Shown here piece after piece: positions 1 through 7,890 of a stretch of DNA of 64,000 nucleotides (positions are counted from its first letter, which is position 1; the number at the start of each line of letters is the position of its first letter). The stretch spans positions 301,501 to 365,500 of the forward strand of contig NZ_AP019797.1 in NCBI RefSeq assembly GCF_009936275.1, given 5' to 3'. The translations under genes and the position numbers were made by a program. This DNA is from Rhodothermus marinus. GTDB taxonomy: Bacteria > Bacteroidota > Rhodothermia > Rhodothermales > Rhodothermaceae. The notes under the pieces were generated by a model. The model saw nothing but the letters and a program-made list of their open reading frames with translations, did not search any database and was not told where the DNA came from.

Positions 1-1
1 G

Positions 2-472
2 GGCGCGCCGATGATCTACTATGGCACGGAGGCGGGCATGTGGGGTGCCGACGACCCGGACGATCGCAAGCCCATGGTCTGGCCCGAGCTGACCTACGCC
101 GACGAGGCGTCCGATCCGCTGGGGCGGCCGCGCCGGCCCGATCCGGTGCGCTTCGACAGCACGCTCTTTCGTTTCTACCGGCAGGCAATCGCCCTGCGGA
201 AGCAGTCGGCCGCGCTGCGTCGCGGTACGTTCGAGGTGCTGGTGGCCGACGGCGGGCTGTTCGTGTTCCGACGGGCGCTGGCGGGCGAGCAGGTGCTGGT
301 GGCGCTCAACCGGGAGGAAAACGCGCGGGAGGTGGCCCTGTCGTTGCCTGAAGCGGAGCGTTTCCAGGTCCGACTGGCGACGGTGTCCGAAGGCTATGCC
401 GTCACCGCCACAGCCGATACGCTTCGTCTGACGCTACCCCCGCTGAGCGGCCTTGTGCTGGCCGGGCAGTGA
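2..472 (+). CDS. Glycoside hydrolase family 13 (alpha-amylase type), C-terminal part
   Basis: The gene enters from the left edge; reading frame 2 is open from the first bases to the TGA at 470-472, so only about 156 C-terminal residues are here. The fragment starts GAPMIYYGTEAGMWG, followed by DPDDRKPMVW. This is the conserved GH13 segment just after the last catalytic aspartate, where an active-site loop closes the TIM barrel. The rest is the end of the barrel and a small beta-sandwich C domain. GH13 enzymes of this kind hydrolyse or rearrange alpha-glucans. A neopullulanase or cyclomaltodextrinase-like enzyme is plausible, but the specificity residues lie outside the window. Nothing downstream is co-directional. 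Confidence 0.85.
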   Translation, partial: GAPMIYYGTEAGMWGADDPDDRKPMVWPELTYADEASDPLGRPRRPDPVRFDSTLFRFYRQAIALRKQSAALRRGTFEVLVADGGLFVFRRALAGEQVLVALNREENAREVALSLPEAERFQVRLATVSEGYAVTATADTLRLTLPPLSGLVLAGQ

Positions 473-529
473 GGAAGAACGGCAATCCTTTACGCTAAAT
501 ACTGGATGGAATAAAGCACAAAATCCTGT

Positions 530-982
530 TTACCTGAGAAAGGCAAACAGGAGGGCAACGAGTGTTCCGATCTGTCCCACCCAGAAGATAAACATCCACC
601 GGATCAGGTCGGCGCGTGTTGCGGCCATCTGGGTGCTCAACCTCGTCTCCAGACGAGCGACTTCTTCGGTGAGGCGACGGTCCAGCCGAGCTACCTCCTC
701 CGTGATTCGGTTATCCAGTTTGGCAATTTCCTCGGTGATCCGGTTGTCCAGCTTGGCCACCTCCTCCGTGATTCGATAATCCAGACGCTTTTCCGTCTCG
801 GCTATCTGCACTTCCAGCCGCTTACCTTCCTCCGTCACCCGCCGCTCGAAGCGTTCCTCCAGGATGCCCAGCAGGTTGTTGCGCTCGTGATGGGCCGCTT
901 CGTTCAAAAGCGCGATGAGCGCCTCGACGCCATCGTCGCCGAGTTTTTCGCGGAGCACTTTAGGAACGGTCAGAATGGCCAT
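530..982 (-). CDS. Hendecad coiled-coil protein with C-terminal membrane anchor
   Basis: 150 residues. An N-terminal globular segment (about 1-42) is followed by seven uninterrupted 11-residue repeats (about 45-121; core type LDNRITEEVAR), then one hydrophobic helix at about 128-149 (WMFIFWVGQIGTLVALLFAF) ending in a single Arg. Hydrophobic positions recur at 1, 5 and 9 of each repeat, the signature of a hendecad coiled coil. The build resembles small bacterial DUF1640/CCDC90-like proteins, which are thought to form tail-anchored oligomeric stalks; no activity is known for this one. It stands alone, convergent to the glycosidase gene and 61 bases downstream of the phosphatase gene on the same strand. 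Function unknown. Confidence 0.8.
   Translation of the reverse strand: MAILTVPKVLREKLGDDGVEALIALLNEAAHHERNNLLGILEERFERRVTEEGKRLEVQIAETEKRLDYRITEEVAKLDNRITEEIAKLDNRITEEVARLDRRLTEEVARLETRLSTQMAATRADLIRWMFIFWVGQIGTLVALLFAFLR
653..784. repeat. Four 33-bp in-frame tandem repeats
   Basis: Within the coiled-coil gene, residues 67-110 are encoded by four consecutive 33-bp units that are still visibly similar as DNA; on the + strand, forms of CTCCTCCGTGATTCGG and ATCCAG recur every 33 bases. More diverged protein repeats extend the array to about 620-850. It probably grew by unequal crossing over or slippage, so copy number may differ between strains. Confidence 0.75.
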
Positions 983-1043
983 GGCACCTGGCGATCAGCA
1001 GCTACTTTTGCAGAACTTGTGATGTTGTGATAAAGGTTCCGGC

Positions 1044-2762
1044 TCAGGAAGGCAGCACTTTCAGAACGACCAGGGTGAAGTCGTCGTCGCTGTTGGCCGG
1101 GCGACCGGTGAACTGCTCGACGGCCTGGCGTACGGCCTCGACGATGGCCCGGGCCGAGGCGTGGCGGTGGGCCTGCAGGCAGGCCAGCAGGCGGTCTTCG
1201 CCGAAGGGTTCGTCGCCGGGTCCCATCGCTTCGGTGACGCCGTCGGTGAACAGCACGAGCAGGTCGCCCGGCGCAAGGGAGAGGCGTTCGGCTTCGTAGC
1301 GGGCGTCGGGAAGCACGCCCAGCAGCAGGCCGCCGCGGCTCAGCCGCTCCGCCCGGCCGGACGCGCGGAGCAGCATCGGCGGATTGTGGCCGGCGTTCAC
1401 GTAGGCAAGCTGACGGGTGGAGGGGGTGTAGCGTGCCTGGAAAAACGTGATGAAGCGGTCGGCCTCGGTGTTTTCGCAGACGACGCGGTTGATCTGGGCC
1501 GTGCTCCGTTCCAGCGTGCTTTCGAGCGGCACGAGCACGTGCAGGCAGGCCTGCAGGTTGGCCATGAGCAGGGCGGCGGCCATGCCTTTGCCGGCCACGT
1601 CGGCGATGGCCAGGCGCAGACTCCCGTCGGGTTCGCGCAGTACATCATAATAATCGCCGCCCACCTCCTGGCTGGGCAGGGCACAGGCGGCCAGCTCCAC
1701 GCCCGGCACTTCGGGCAGTCGCCGGGGCAGCAGGCGCTGCTGGATCTGGCGGGCCTGCTGCAGCTCACGCTCCAGGTGCTGGCGTTCGATCTGGGCTTCG
1801 ATCAGAAACGTGTTGCGGATGGCCGAGGCGGCCAGCGTCCCCAGCGCGTAGAGAAACTCCAGTTCGCCCGGACCGTAGGGCGCGCCGTTGATGCGCCGGC
1901 CCAGGCCCAGCACGGCCTGGGTGATCCCCTGTTGCCGGATGGGCAGCACCAGGTAGAGTTGAAAGGCCCGCAGCCAGTCCCAGGCGGGGGGCGCTTCTTC
2001 CAGCAACAGCGGCTGTTCGAGGCGGCCCAGTTGTTCGATACGCTCCGGAGGCAGTGAGGAGGGCAGTCCGCGGCTGGCAAGTACCTCGAACGTGGCGTTG
2101 CCGTCGGCGGCCTCGATGCGGACCAGCAACAGATAGCGGTTGATGAGGAGCTGGCCCATCAGCGCCAGCGAGAGCAGATGCGCCAGCCGGTTTCGATCGA
2201 TCGTCGCATTGAATTCCTGTGCCAGCTCGAACAGCGTGTCGAGTTGCTGCAGGCGCAGATCCAGGTCCCGGTTGGCCTGTTGCAGTTCCTCGATGAGCAG
2301 CGCGTTGTGCAGCGCGGCGGCCGACAGCGTGGCCAGCGCCTGCACGAACTCCAGTTCGCGCTTCGAAAACGGCTGGCCCGTAGCCTTACGGCCCAGTGCC
2401 AGCAGACCCAGCAGCCGGTGGCGAAACATCAGGGGCACCAGCAGGCAGAGTCCCCGGGCGCGCAGGGTTTCGGGCACCTCCGCGTCGTGCAGCAGGCGAT
2501 CCGTATTCGGTAGCGGCAGCGCCAGTTCGGTGCCCGGTGCCAGATCGATCGGTCCCCGGGCGTCGGCCACCCGGAAGCGTTGCGTCAGCGGGTCGAACAG
2601 CAGCACGGCACCGCGTGTGACCAGCAGCTTGCTCAGCGTCGAGAGCAGCAGGTTGCGCACGACGGCCGCCCGGTCGTCCGAAGTGCTCAGCAGGCGGCTC
2701 GCTTCGTAGAGCGCCCGCAGGTCGAAGCGGTCGGTCGGTCTGACCGTGGTGGTGTTGCTCAT
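1044..2762 (-). CDS. GAF-domain PP2C-type (SpoIIE/RsbU) serine phosphatase
   Basis: 572 residues. Two GAF-like sensor domains (about 15-160 and 185-330) are joined by a helical, probably coiled-coil linker (about 330-350) to a SpoIIE-type PP2C phosphatase domain. Metal-binding motifs are visible in order: VGGDYYDV, ADVAGKGMAAALLM, NAGHNPP, FTDGVTEA and DDDFTLVVL. Such proteins usually dephosphorylate an anti-sigma-factor antagonist in a partner-switching cascade, with the GAF domains sensing a ligand or redox state. No anti-sigma kinase or STAS gene is nearby, so the partner is unknown. The start ATG overlaps the phosphodiesterase stop (ATGA), so the two genes are probably translationally coupled. 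Confidence 0.92.
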   Translation of the reverse strand: MSNTTTVRPTDRFDLRALYEASRLLSTSDDRAAVVRNLLLSTLSKLLVTRGAVLLFDPLTQRFRVADARGPIDLAPGTELALPLPNTDRLLHDAEVPETLRARGLCLLVPLMFRHRLLGLLALGRKATGQPFSKRELEFVQALATLSAAALHNALLIEELQQANRDLDLRLQQLDTLFELAQEFNATIDRNRLAHLLSLALMGQLLINRYLLLVRIEAADGNATFEVLASRGLPSSLPPERIEQLGRLEQPLLLEEAPPAWDWLRAFQLYLVLPIRQQGITQAVLGLGRRINGAPYGPGELEFLYALGTLAASAIRNTFLIEAQIERQHLERELQQARQIQQRLLPRRLPEVPGVELAACALPSQEVGGDYYDVLREPDGSLRLAIADVAGKGMAAALLMANLQACLHVLVPLESTLERSTAQINRVVCENTEADRFITFFQARYTPSTRQLAYVNAGHNPPMLLRASGRAERLSRGGLLLGVLPDARYEAERLSLAPGDLLVLFTDGVTEAMGPGDEPFGEDRLLACLQAHRHASARAIVEAVRQAVEQFTGRPANSDDDFTLVVLKVLPS

Positions 2763-3271
2763 GGCGCCGACGCTTCGGGGATTTCATCCAGATGCACGAC
2801 TTCGGCCTGGCGCGCGCGGCCGTCGGCCAGGTGCAGCCGCACGCAGGTCTTGACGCGGTGAAAGCCCTCGCGTCCGGCCGCGCCCGGATTCAGGTAGAGC
2901 ATGCCGCCCAGCGAGGGGACGCGCTCGATGCGCAGGATGTGGCTGTGGCCGCAGATGAACACGTCCGGCCGCTCCTGACGCAGACGGGCGGCGATGCCCG
3001 GCGCCCAGCGCCCGGGACGTCCGCCGATATGCGTCATCCAGATACGCAGGCCCTCCATCGTCAGCCAGAGTTCAGACGGAAGGCGCCGGCGCAGTTCGGG
3101 GCCGTCGATGTTGCCGTAGACGGCGTGGACGGGCGCCAGCGCTTCGAGTCGCTCGAGCACCTCCGGAGAGCCCACATCGCCGGCGTGCAGAATCAGGTCG
3201 ACGCCCGCGAACGCCTCGGGAAGCGCCGGATGAAAAAAACCATGCGTATCGGAGAGAATGCCGAGGATCAT
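2759..3271 (-). CDS. YfcE/MJ0936-type metallophosphoesterase
   Basis: 170 residues, the usual length for the small calcineurin-like phosphodiesterases. Metal-ligand motifs are in order: SDTHG (about 7-11), HAGDVGS (about 30-36), VYGNIDG, and a C-terminal GHSH (about 108-111) followed by LNPGA. Family members hydrolyse phosphodiesters with Mn2+ or similar metals; the physiological substrate is generally unknown. It is the first gene of a two-gene unit with the SpoIIE-type phosphatase, overlapping it by 4 bases. The pairing might point to a shared signalling theme, but that is inference. Confidence 0.9.
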   Translation of the reverse strand: MILGILSDTHGFFHPALPEAFAGVDLILHAGDVGSPEVLERLEALAPVHAVYGNIDGPELRRRLPSELWLTMEGLRIWMTHIGGRPGRWAPGIAARLRQERPDVFICGHSHILRIERVPSLGGMLYLNPGAAGREGFHRVKTCVRLHLADGRARQAEVVHLDEIPEASAP

Positions 3272-3316
3272 CGCACCGAATACGACCGCTTATTCGCCTG
3301 CCGTCCCGATACGCCT

Positions 3317-4309
3317 TCAGCGCAATGTCAGGCGCAGGCCTGCCTGCACACGCGGCGCGGCTTCTTCGGTTTCCGAAGACCAGAACAGCAACGGAAGCCC
3401 CACGAAAGGCGAAAGCTGATAGGACGGCCGGTTGTATTCCAGGCCACCCTGCGCCCAGACGATGCCGCCGTTGTAGGTGCGTTCCCAGACGGTCGCTTCC
3501 TCGGCGCCGCGCTTGCCGGCTCCTTCCGTTACGGTGCGCGTCTCGCGGGCCGACTCCATCAGGTTGTAGTAGCGGGCTGTGCCGGTCAGGCCCACGAAGA
3601 CGTTGCTGCGGGCCGGGTTGAGCAGCAACGCATAGCTCATCAGCAGGTGCAACTCCCAGCCGAAAGCCTGCTGGTAGGTGATTTCGAAGCGCGGCGGAGG
3701 GTCGGCGGCAATCAGTACGGCGTTCGGGGACGTCTCGACTTCCTCCAGCGGCGTCCAGCGCTCGTAGCCGGTGCGGACGCGGCGCAGGCCGATGGCGTAG
3801 TTGGCCACTACGAACGGCGAAAGCAGCGACGAGGTGAGCAGCGCCACATCGATCTGTGGAAAGCCCAGCATGCCGTCTACCGACGGATCGACGGCCAGCC
3901 GAAACGCATAGCTGTCGTTTTCCGAAGCCTGATAGAACTTGAGCAGGATCCAGTCGACGGCCAGCGTGCGCCCTGTGGTGCTGCCGCTGGCGTTGAGCAC
4001 GGCGCCCAGATCGAGCCGGTCACCCAGCGCATAGTTCAGGTGAAAGCGCAACCCCAGCGGCAGACCGAACAGGCCGCTGCTGGCCGGACCGCTTTCCTGA
4101 TTGAGCGTGCGGGCGCAGCAGAACAGCTCGGTTCCCACGGCATAGCCGTCGAAGAAACTACGGCGGGCCGTTTCGCTCTGATACAGCCCGTCGTTGAGCT
4201 GGGCGGGCGCCTGCGCTGCGGCCGGGTCGCTCAGACCGGTGCCCAGCAGCAGCAACATGCTGCCCGTACGGGCAAGCCGACGCAGCGCCTGAAATCCAGC
4301 GCCTCGCAT
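3317..4309 (-). CDS. Predicted outer-membrane beta-barrel protein, function unknown
   Basis: 330 residues. The start at 4309 gives a signal peptide: Arg-rich N-region, MLLLLGTGL core and a cleavage site near AAAQA. The mature part is rich in alternating aromatic and glycine strands (RFHLNYALGDRLDLGA, FVGLTGTARYYNLM) and ends LRLTLR, as expected for a barrel that closes at the C-terminal strand. Two adjacent cysteines (FCCAR) are present near residue 63. I do not recognise a characterised family. A promoter-like motif and a hairpin lie in the 92 bases upstream. It ends 45 bases before the phosphodiesterase gene starts, so read-through is possible. Confidence 0.7.
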   Translation of the reverse strand: MRGAGFQALRRLARTGSMLLLLGTGLSDPAAAQAPAQLNDGLYQSETARRSFFDGYAVGTELFCCARTLNQESGPASSGLFGLPLGLRFHLNYALGDRLDLGAVLNASGSTTGRTLAVDWILLKFYQASENDSYAFRLAVDPSVDGMLGFPQIDVALLTSSLLSPFVVANYAIGLRRVRTGYERWTPLEEVETSPNAVLIAADPPPRFEITYQQAFGWELHLLMSYALLLNPARSNVFVGLTGTARYYNLMESARETRTVTEGAGKRGAEEATVWERTYNGGIVWAQGGLEYNRPSYQLSPFVGLPLLFWSSETEEAAPRVQAGLRLTLR

Positions 4310-4332
4310 GGTGGGGGATGGCTGGTGAAGGC

Positions 4333-4360
4333 AAAAGGGGTACGGGATCGGACCGTACCC
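4333..4360 (-). terminator. Hairpin plus short U-run between two minus-strand genes
   Basis: On the minus strand an 8-bp perfect stem, GGGTACGG with CCGTACCC, encloses a 7-base loop and is followed by C and TTTT. It lies downstream of the UPF0173 gene and could terminate it. It also lies just after a promoter-like element, so it could instead be a 5' leader hairpin of the barrel-protein mRNA. Confidence 0.4.
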
Positions 4361-4366
4361 GCAACC

Positions 4367-4378
4367 ACAATTTACAAA
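4367..4378 (-). promoter_or_regulatory. Possible -7 promoter element TTTGTAAATTGT
   Basis: The minus strand reads TTTGTAAATTGT 58 bases before the barrel-protein start codon. The same 12-mer precedes the PKD-OmpA lipoprotein gene at 19596-19607. It resembles the Bacteroidota -7 box (TAnnTTTG). No convincing -33 TTTG is visible here at the usual distance, so the call is weak. Confidence 0.3.
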
Positions 4379-4401
4379 TTATCTGCAAAAAGTCCAGCCC
4401 C

Positions 4402-5085
4402 TTAGAGCGTCAGGCTTTCGCCCGGCTTCATGACCTGCACTTTGAAGCCCTCCTGCTCCAGACGCTTGCGGCACTGCTCGATGTCGATCTGAATGGGCGG
4501 GAACGTGTTGTAGTGAATTGGAATGATCAGGCCGGGTTTGAGCATCTTGGCGGCCCGGACGGCCCCCTCGACGCCCATCGTGAACAGATCGCCCACCGGC
4601 ATGAGCGCCACGTCGATGTTGTAATCCTCACCGTACCAGGCCATCTCGGCGAAGGGGCAGGTGTCGCCCAGATCGTAGATCACCTTGCCTTCGATCTCAA
4701 GGATATAGCCGTTCGGGTTGCCGCCATAGGTGCCGTCCGGGAATGACGACGAGTGCCGGGCGTAGGTCTGCGTCACGCGGCCCCACGGGAATTGCCAGGA
4801 GCCGCCGGTGTTCATGGGGTGGACGTTGCTGTGCCCGTGCTTCTGGGCATACTGAGTGATCTCGAAGTTGGCGATCAGCAGCGCGTTGGTGCGGCGGGCG
4901 ATGGACAGCGTATCGCCCCAGTGATCGCCGTGCGCATGCGTGAGCAGAATCACATCCGGTCGCAGCTGGTCGGCCGTCACGACGCCCTGCGTGTGCGGAT
5001 TGCCCGTGATGAAGGGGTCGAAAAGCAGCGTCGTGCCGTTCGTCTCGATCTGGAAGGCCGAATGTCCGAAATACGTGAGCTTCAT
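4402..5085 (-). CDS. UPF0173 metal-dependent hydrolase (metallo-beta-lactamase fold)
   Basis: 227 residues, full length for the family. It opens MKLTYFGHSAFQIET and carries the zinc motif THAHGDHWGD (about 49-58), a later GDT and a C-terminal PIHYNTFPPI, all typical of UPF0173/YtkL-like proteins. These are cytoplasmic hydrolases with a metallo-beta-lactamase fold; the natural substrate is not established. An AGAGGATCACC stretch before the ATG could serve as ribosome binding site. It is a single gene, separated from the toxin-antitoxin pair by 118 bases. Confidence 0.9.
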   Translation of the reverse strand: MKLTYFGHSAFQIETNGTTLLFDPFITGNPHTQGVVTADQLRPDVILLTHAHGDHWGDTLSIARRTNALLIANFEITQYAQKHGHSNVHPMNTGGSWQFPWGRVTQTYARHSSSFPDGTYGGNPNGYILEIEGKVIYDLGDTCPFAEMAWYGEDYNIDVALMPVGDLFTMGVEGAVRAAKMLKPGLIIPIHYNTFPPIQIDIEQCRKRLEQEGFKVQVMKPGESLTL

Positions 5086-5203
5086 GGTGATCCTCTGGTT
5101 TGCGTTAAGACCGGATCCATCCTCTCTAATAAACGAGAAGGCCAGGTCTTTTGCCAGTCCGAGCGGCCGAGGTGCCTGTTACGATCCGGCTACGAGGGGT
5201 TGA

Positions 5204-5566
5204 TTATTCGGGAAGTTTGCGAAAGCGAACACGTTCAGGCTGCAAAACGATAAAGGCCCCGGCCAGTTGATTCTCGTACCGCTGAATTAGCGAGAGAAGC
5301 GCCGGGCACAGGTCGGCTCGACGGGAGGCGGGAAAGCGCACCAGCACAACGCCTGTTTGCGTCTGTCGCTGCGCATAAACCAGACGTCCAAAATCTTTAT
5401 CTTCCGTGATAACGATGCGTTTTTCCCGCCAGGCGTATTCAGCTACTTTCTGGTCTTCAGCGCCGCGTAATGACTCCGCAACCGCCAGTACATCGTGGCC
5501 AGCTTGCCGAAGCGCTTGAACAACTATGTAGTCGCAACTTTCGTCAACCAGGAAACGCAGTGGCAT
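5204..5566 (-). CDS. DUF5615 PIN-like toxin
   Basis: 120 residues. It begins MPLRFLVDESCDYIVV, with the acidic pair of a PIN-type active site at DE, and has ITEDKDFGRLVY in the middle, the second acidic cluster of DUF5615 proteins. The family is predicted to be PIN-fold ribonucleases acting as toxins of type II toxin-antitoxin pairs. The DUF433 gene ends 3 bases before this one starts, the usual antitoxin-toxin order. Function is by family only; the cellular RNA target is unknown. Confidence 0.85.
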   Translation of the reverse strand: MPLRFLVDESCDYIVVQALRQAGHDVLAVAESLRGAEDQKVAEYAWREKRIVITEDKDFGRLVYAQRQTQTGVVLVRFPASRRADLCPALLSLIQRYENQLAGAFIVLQPERVRFRKLPE

Positions 5567-5569
5567 GAA

Positions 5570-5806
5570 TTAAAGCGTTAAGGACTCTTCGTTGGCCAAT
5601 AGGGCGGCAGCGAAAGCCAGGGCAGCCCGAATGTCCTCACGCGTCAGGTGGGGGTAAGCTTCCAGGAGCATTTCTTCGGTGGCACCTTCGCTTAATTTGC
5701 GCAGAATGAGTTCTACGGGAATGCGTGTGCCGCGAATGACCGGCTTCCCGAGCATGATGCGCGGATTGACTTCAATACGCGTCCACAGGGCCTCTGGCTT
5801 TTCCAT
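5570..5806 (-). CDS. DUF433 antitoxin
   Basis: About 78 residues from the ATG at 5806; a TTG five codons upstream is less likely. It has the DUF433 signature NPRIMLGKPVIRGTRIPVEL (about 14-33) followed by a small helical part (LSEGATEEMLLEAYPHLTRE) that resembles a winged-helix or VapB-like DNA-binding fold. DUF433 proteins commonly sit directly before DUF5615 toxins and are thought to neutralise them and repress their own promoter. It is the first gene of the pair. Confidence 0.85.
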   Translation of the reverse strand: MEKPEALWTRIEVNPRIMLGKPVIRGTRIPVELILRKLSEGATEEMLLEAYPHLTREDIRAALAFAAALLANEESLTL

Positions 5807-5894
5807 GGGTTGTGCAGGCAAGATGTCAACGCTCAGGCTGAATTACGCATAAAGGACACGGAGGATCGCCGCATGTTTTCGATGCAGCAGGTGA

Positions 5895-7886
5895 TTACGT
5901 ACGCGCGACGCGGTAGAGCCAGTACACGAAGCCGAGGAAAACGAGCACGCCCAGCGTGTGGGCCACGGGGGCGAAGCTGTCGGGCACCAGGCGCAGCACG
6001 TCGGTGCTCTGGGCCAGCGCGAACGGAATGGCCAGCAGAATGCCCACGAGCGCCTCGCCGGTAATCAGCCCGGAGGCGAACAGCAGCCCGCGCGACGACT
6101 CCTGGCGCCCGCCGAGTGCCCGTCCGGCCGCATACGAGACGAGTCCGCCCACGAAGATCGGCACCGACAGCTCCAGCGGCAGGTAGATGCCCACGGCTAC
6201 GGCCAGCACGGGCATCCGGAAGCTGCTGCCACGCGCCTTCAACACCTGATCGGCCGCAATGATGGCGACGGCGATCAATGCGCCGATCCCGATGATCGTC
6301 CAGTCCAGGCTCCGGGCAAAGACGCCCTGCGCCACCGATTGCATGAGGCTGGCCTGGGGAGCTGCGAGCATCTGGGACGGATCCATGCCCTCGCGCGGAA
6401 AGACGCCGCCGAGTCCGTAGGCATTGAAGAGCAGCTCCAGCACGGGTGCCAGCACGAGCGCACCGGTCAGCACGCCCACCATCTGCATGATCTGCTGTTT
6501 GTAGGGCGTGGCGCCCACCAGGTGGCCGGTTTTGAGGTCCTGCATGTTGTCGCCGGCGATGGCCGCCGCGCAGCAGACCACCGCGCCGATCAGGATGGCC
6601 GTGGCGGCCGCCGCCGTGGCCCGTTCGGCGTTCACCTGCAGGTCGATCTGGCTGCCCAGCAGCAACAGCAACAGCAGCGAGGCCGTCAGGATCGTGGCGA
6701 TCGTGACGCCGGAGATCGGGTTGTTCGACGAGCCCACCAGACCGGCCATGTAGCCGGCCACCGATGAAAACAGAAAGCCGGCCACGAGCGCAAACAGGAC
6801 GCCGAAGGCGATGGTCGCCGCGTAGGTGCCGTCTGAGGCGCCCAGGTGCGGTTGATCGATCACGTGCAGGAAGACGAACACCAGCGGCAGCGCCATGGCC
6901 AGCGTGCCGGCCAGCACGAAATGAATGGGCGTGTCGCGTTCGGTGCGGGGGATGGCCACCTGATGCCCCTGGCGGGCCTCCCGAACAGCCTGCCACGAAG
7001 CCCGCACGCCGTCGCGGATCGGACGGATCAGCGACAGCAGCGCCCACAGGCCCCCGACCGCCATGGCACCCACGCCCAGGTAGCGAATCCTGGTGCTCCA
7101 GATCTGCAGGGCGGCCTCGTAGCCTTCAGCACCCTCGGGCAGGCCGTGCAGCGCCGTGTAGATGGGAATCCCGAACAGCCACGAGATCAGTCCGCCCGCG
7201 AAGACCAGCGTCGCGATGCGGAGCCCCACGATGTAGCCCACGCCCAGCAGCGCCACGCCCAGCTCGCTCCCGAAGCCGAACAGCGCGCGGCCCACCTGCA
7301 CGGCGCCGTCCACCGTGCCGGCCAGCACTCGGAAGCCCGTCTGGGCCAGCTTGACCAGGCCGCCGGCAACGGCCGCCACGGCAATGTCGCGCACGCCCCG
7401 CCCGCCTTCGTCGCCCGCAATGAGCACCTCGGCCGTGGCGATGCCTTCGGGAAAGCGCAGGCCCCCTTCGATGATGAGCGCCCGTCGCAGCGGGATCGTG
7501 AACAGCACACCCAGCACGCCGCCGGCCGCCGCCACGGCCAGTGTGTCGAGATATGGAAAGCCCTGCCAGTAGCCCAGCAGGATCAGCGCCGGCAGCGTGA
7601 AGATCACGCCGGCCGCCAGCGACTCGCCGGCCGAGGCGGCCGTCTGCACGATGTTGTTTTCCAGAATGTTCGCGCGTCGAAACAGCCGCAGCACGCCCAT
7701 CGAGATGACGGCGGCCGGAATCGAGGCCGATACGGTCATGCCCACCTTGAGGCCCAGGTAGGCGTTCGCCGCGGCGAGCACGGCGGCCAGAATCACGCCC
7801 AGAATCAGCGCCTTGACGGTAATCTCCGGCAGCGATCGATCGGGCGGGATGTAGGGACCTGTCGAAACCGAAGCAGGACGTTCCAT
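5895..7886 (-). CDS. OPT-family oligopeptide transporter
   Basis: 663 residues, with about 14-16 hydrophobic segments over the whole length and a short cytoplasmic N-terminus (SVSTGPYIPPDRSLPEITVK) typical of the family. The first membrane segment has the conserved pattern AANAYLGLKVGMTVSASIPA, and a later one SSNNPISGVTIATI, both OPT hallmarks. OPT proteins are proton-coupled importers of oligopeptides or, in the YSL branch, metal chelates; bacterial members are mostly peptide-type but few are tested. The gene starts 4 bases after the LamG secreted-protein gene ends on the same strand, so they are probably one transcript. Confidence 0.93.
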   Translation of the reverse strand: MERPASVSTGPYIPPDRSLPEITVKALILGVILAAVLAAANAYLGLKVGMTVSASIPAAVISMGVLRLFRRANILENNIVQTAASAGESLAAGVIFTLPALILLGYWQGFPYLDTLAVAAAGGVLGVLFTIPLRRALIIEGGLRFPEGIATAEVLIAGDEGGRGVRDIAVAAVAGGLVKLAQTGFRVLAGTVDGAVQVGRALFGFGSELGVALLGVGYIVGLRIATLVFAGGLISWLFGIPIYTALHGLPEGAEGYEAALQIWSTRIRYLGVGAMAVGGLWALLSLIRPIRDGVRASWQAVREARQGHQVAIPRTERDTPIHFVLAGTLAMALPLVFVFLHVIDQPHLGASDGTYAATIAFGVLFALVAGFLFSSVAGYMAGLVGSSNNPISGVTIATILTASLLLLLLLGSQIDLQVNAERATAAAATAILIGAVVCCAAAIAGDNMQDLKTGHLVGATPYKQQIMQMVGVLTGALVLAPVLELLFNAYGLGGVFPREGMDPSQMLAAPQASLMQSVAQGVFARSLDWTIIGIGALIAVAIIAADQVLKARGSSFRMPVLAVAVGIYLPLELSVPIFVGGLVSYAAGRALGGRQESSRGLLFASGLITGEALVGILLAIPFALAQSTDVLRLVPDSFAPVAHTLGVLVFLGFVYWLYRVART

Positions 7887-7890
7887 AGGC

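Noticed and set aside
653-784. 33-bp direct repeats as a CRISPR-like array
   Set aside because: Units are contiguous without spacers, in frame, and encode a coiled coil; no cas genes.
2792-4405. 537-codon plus-strand frame over the phosphodiesterase and barrel genes
   Set aside because: Spans two well-supported opposite-strand genes and their spacer; no recognisable domain.
5833-7047. 404-codon minus-strand frame inside the OPT gene
   Set aside because: Other-frame shadow of the transporter; composition is Gly/Arg/Ala-rich, with no membrane helices.
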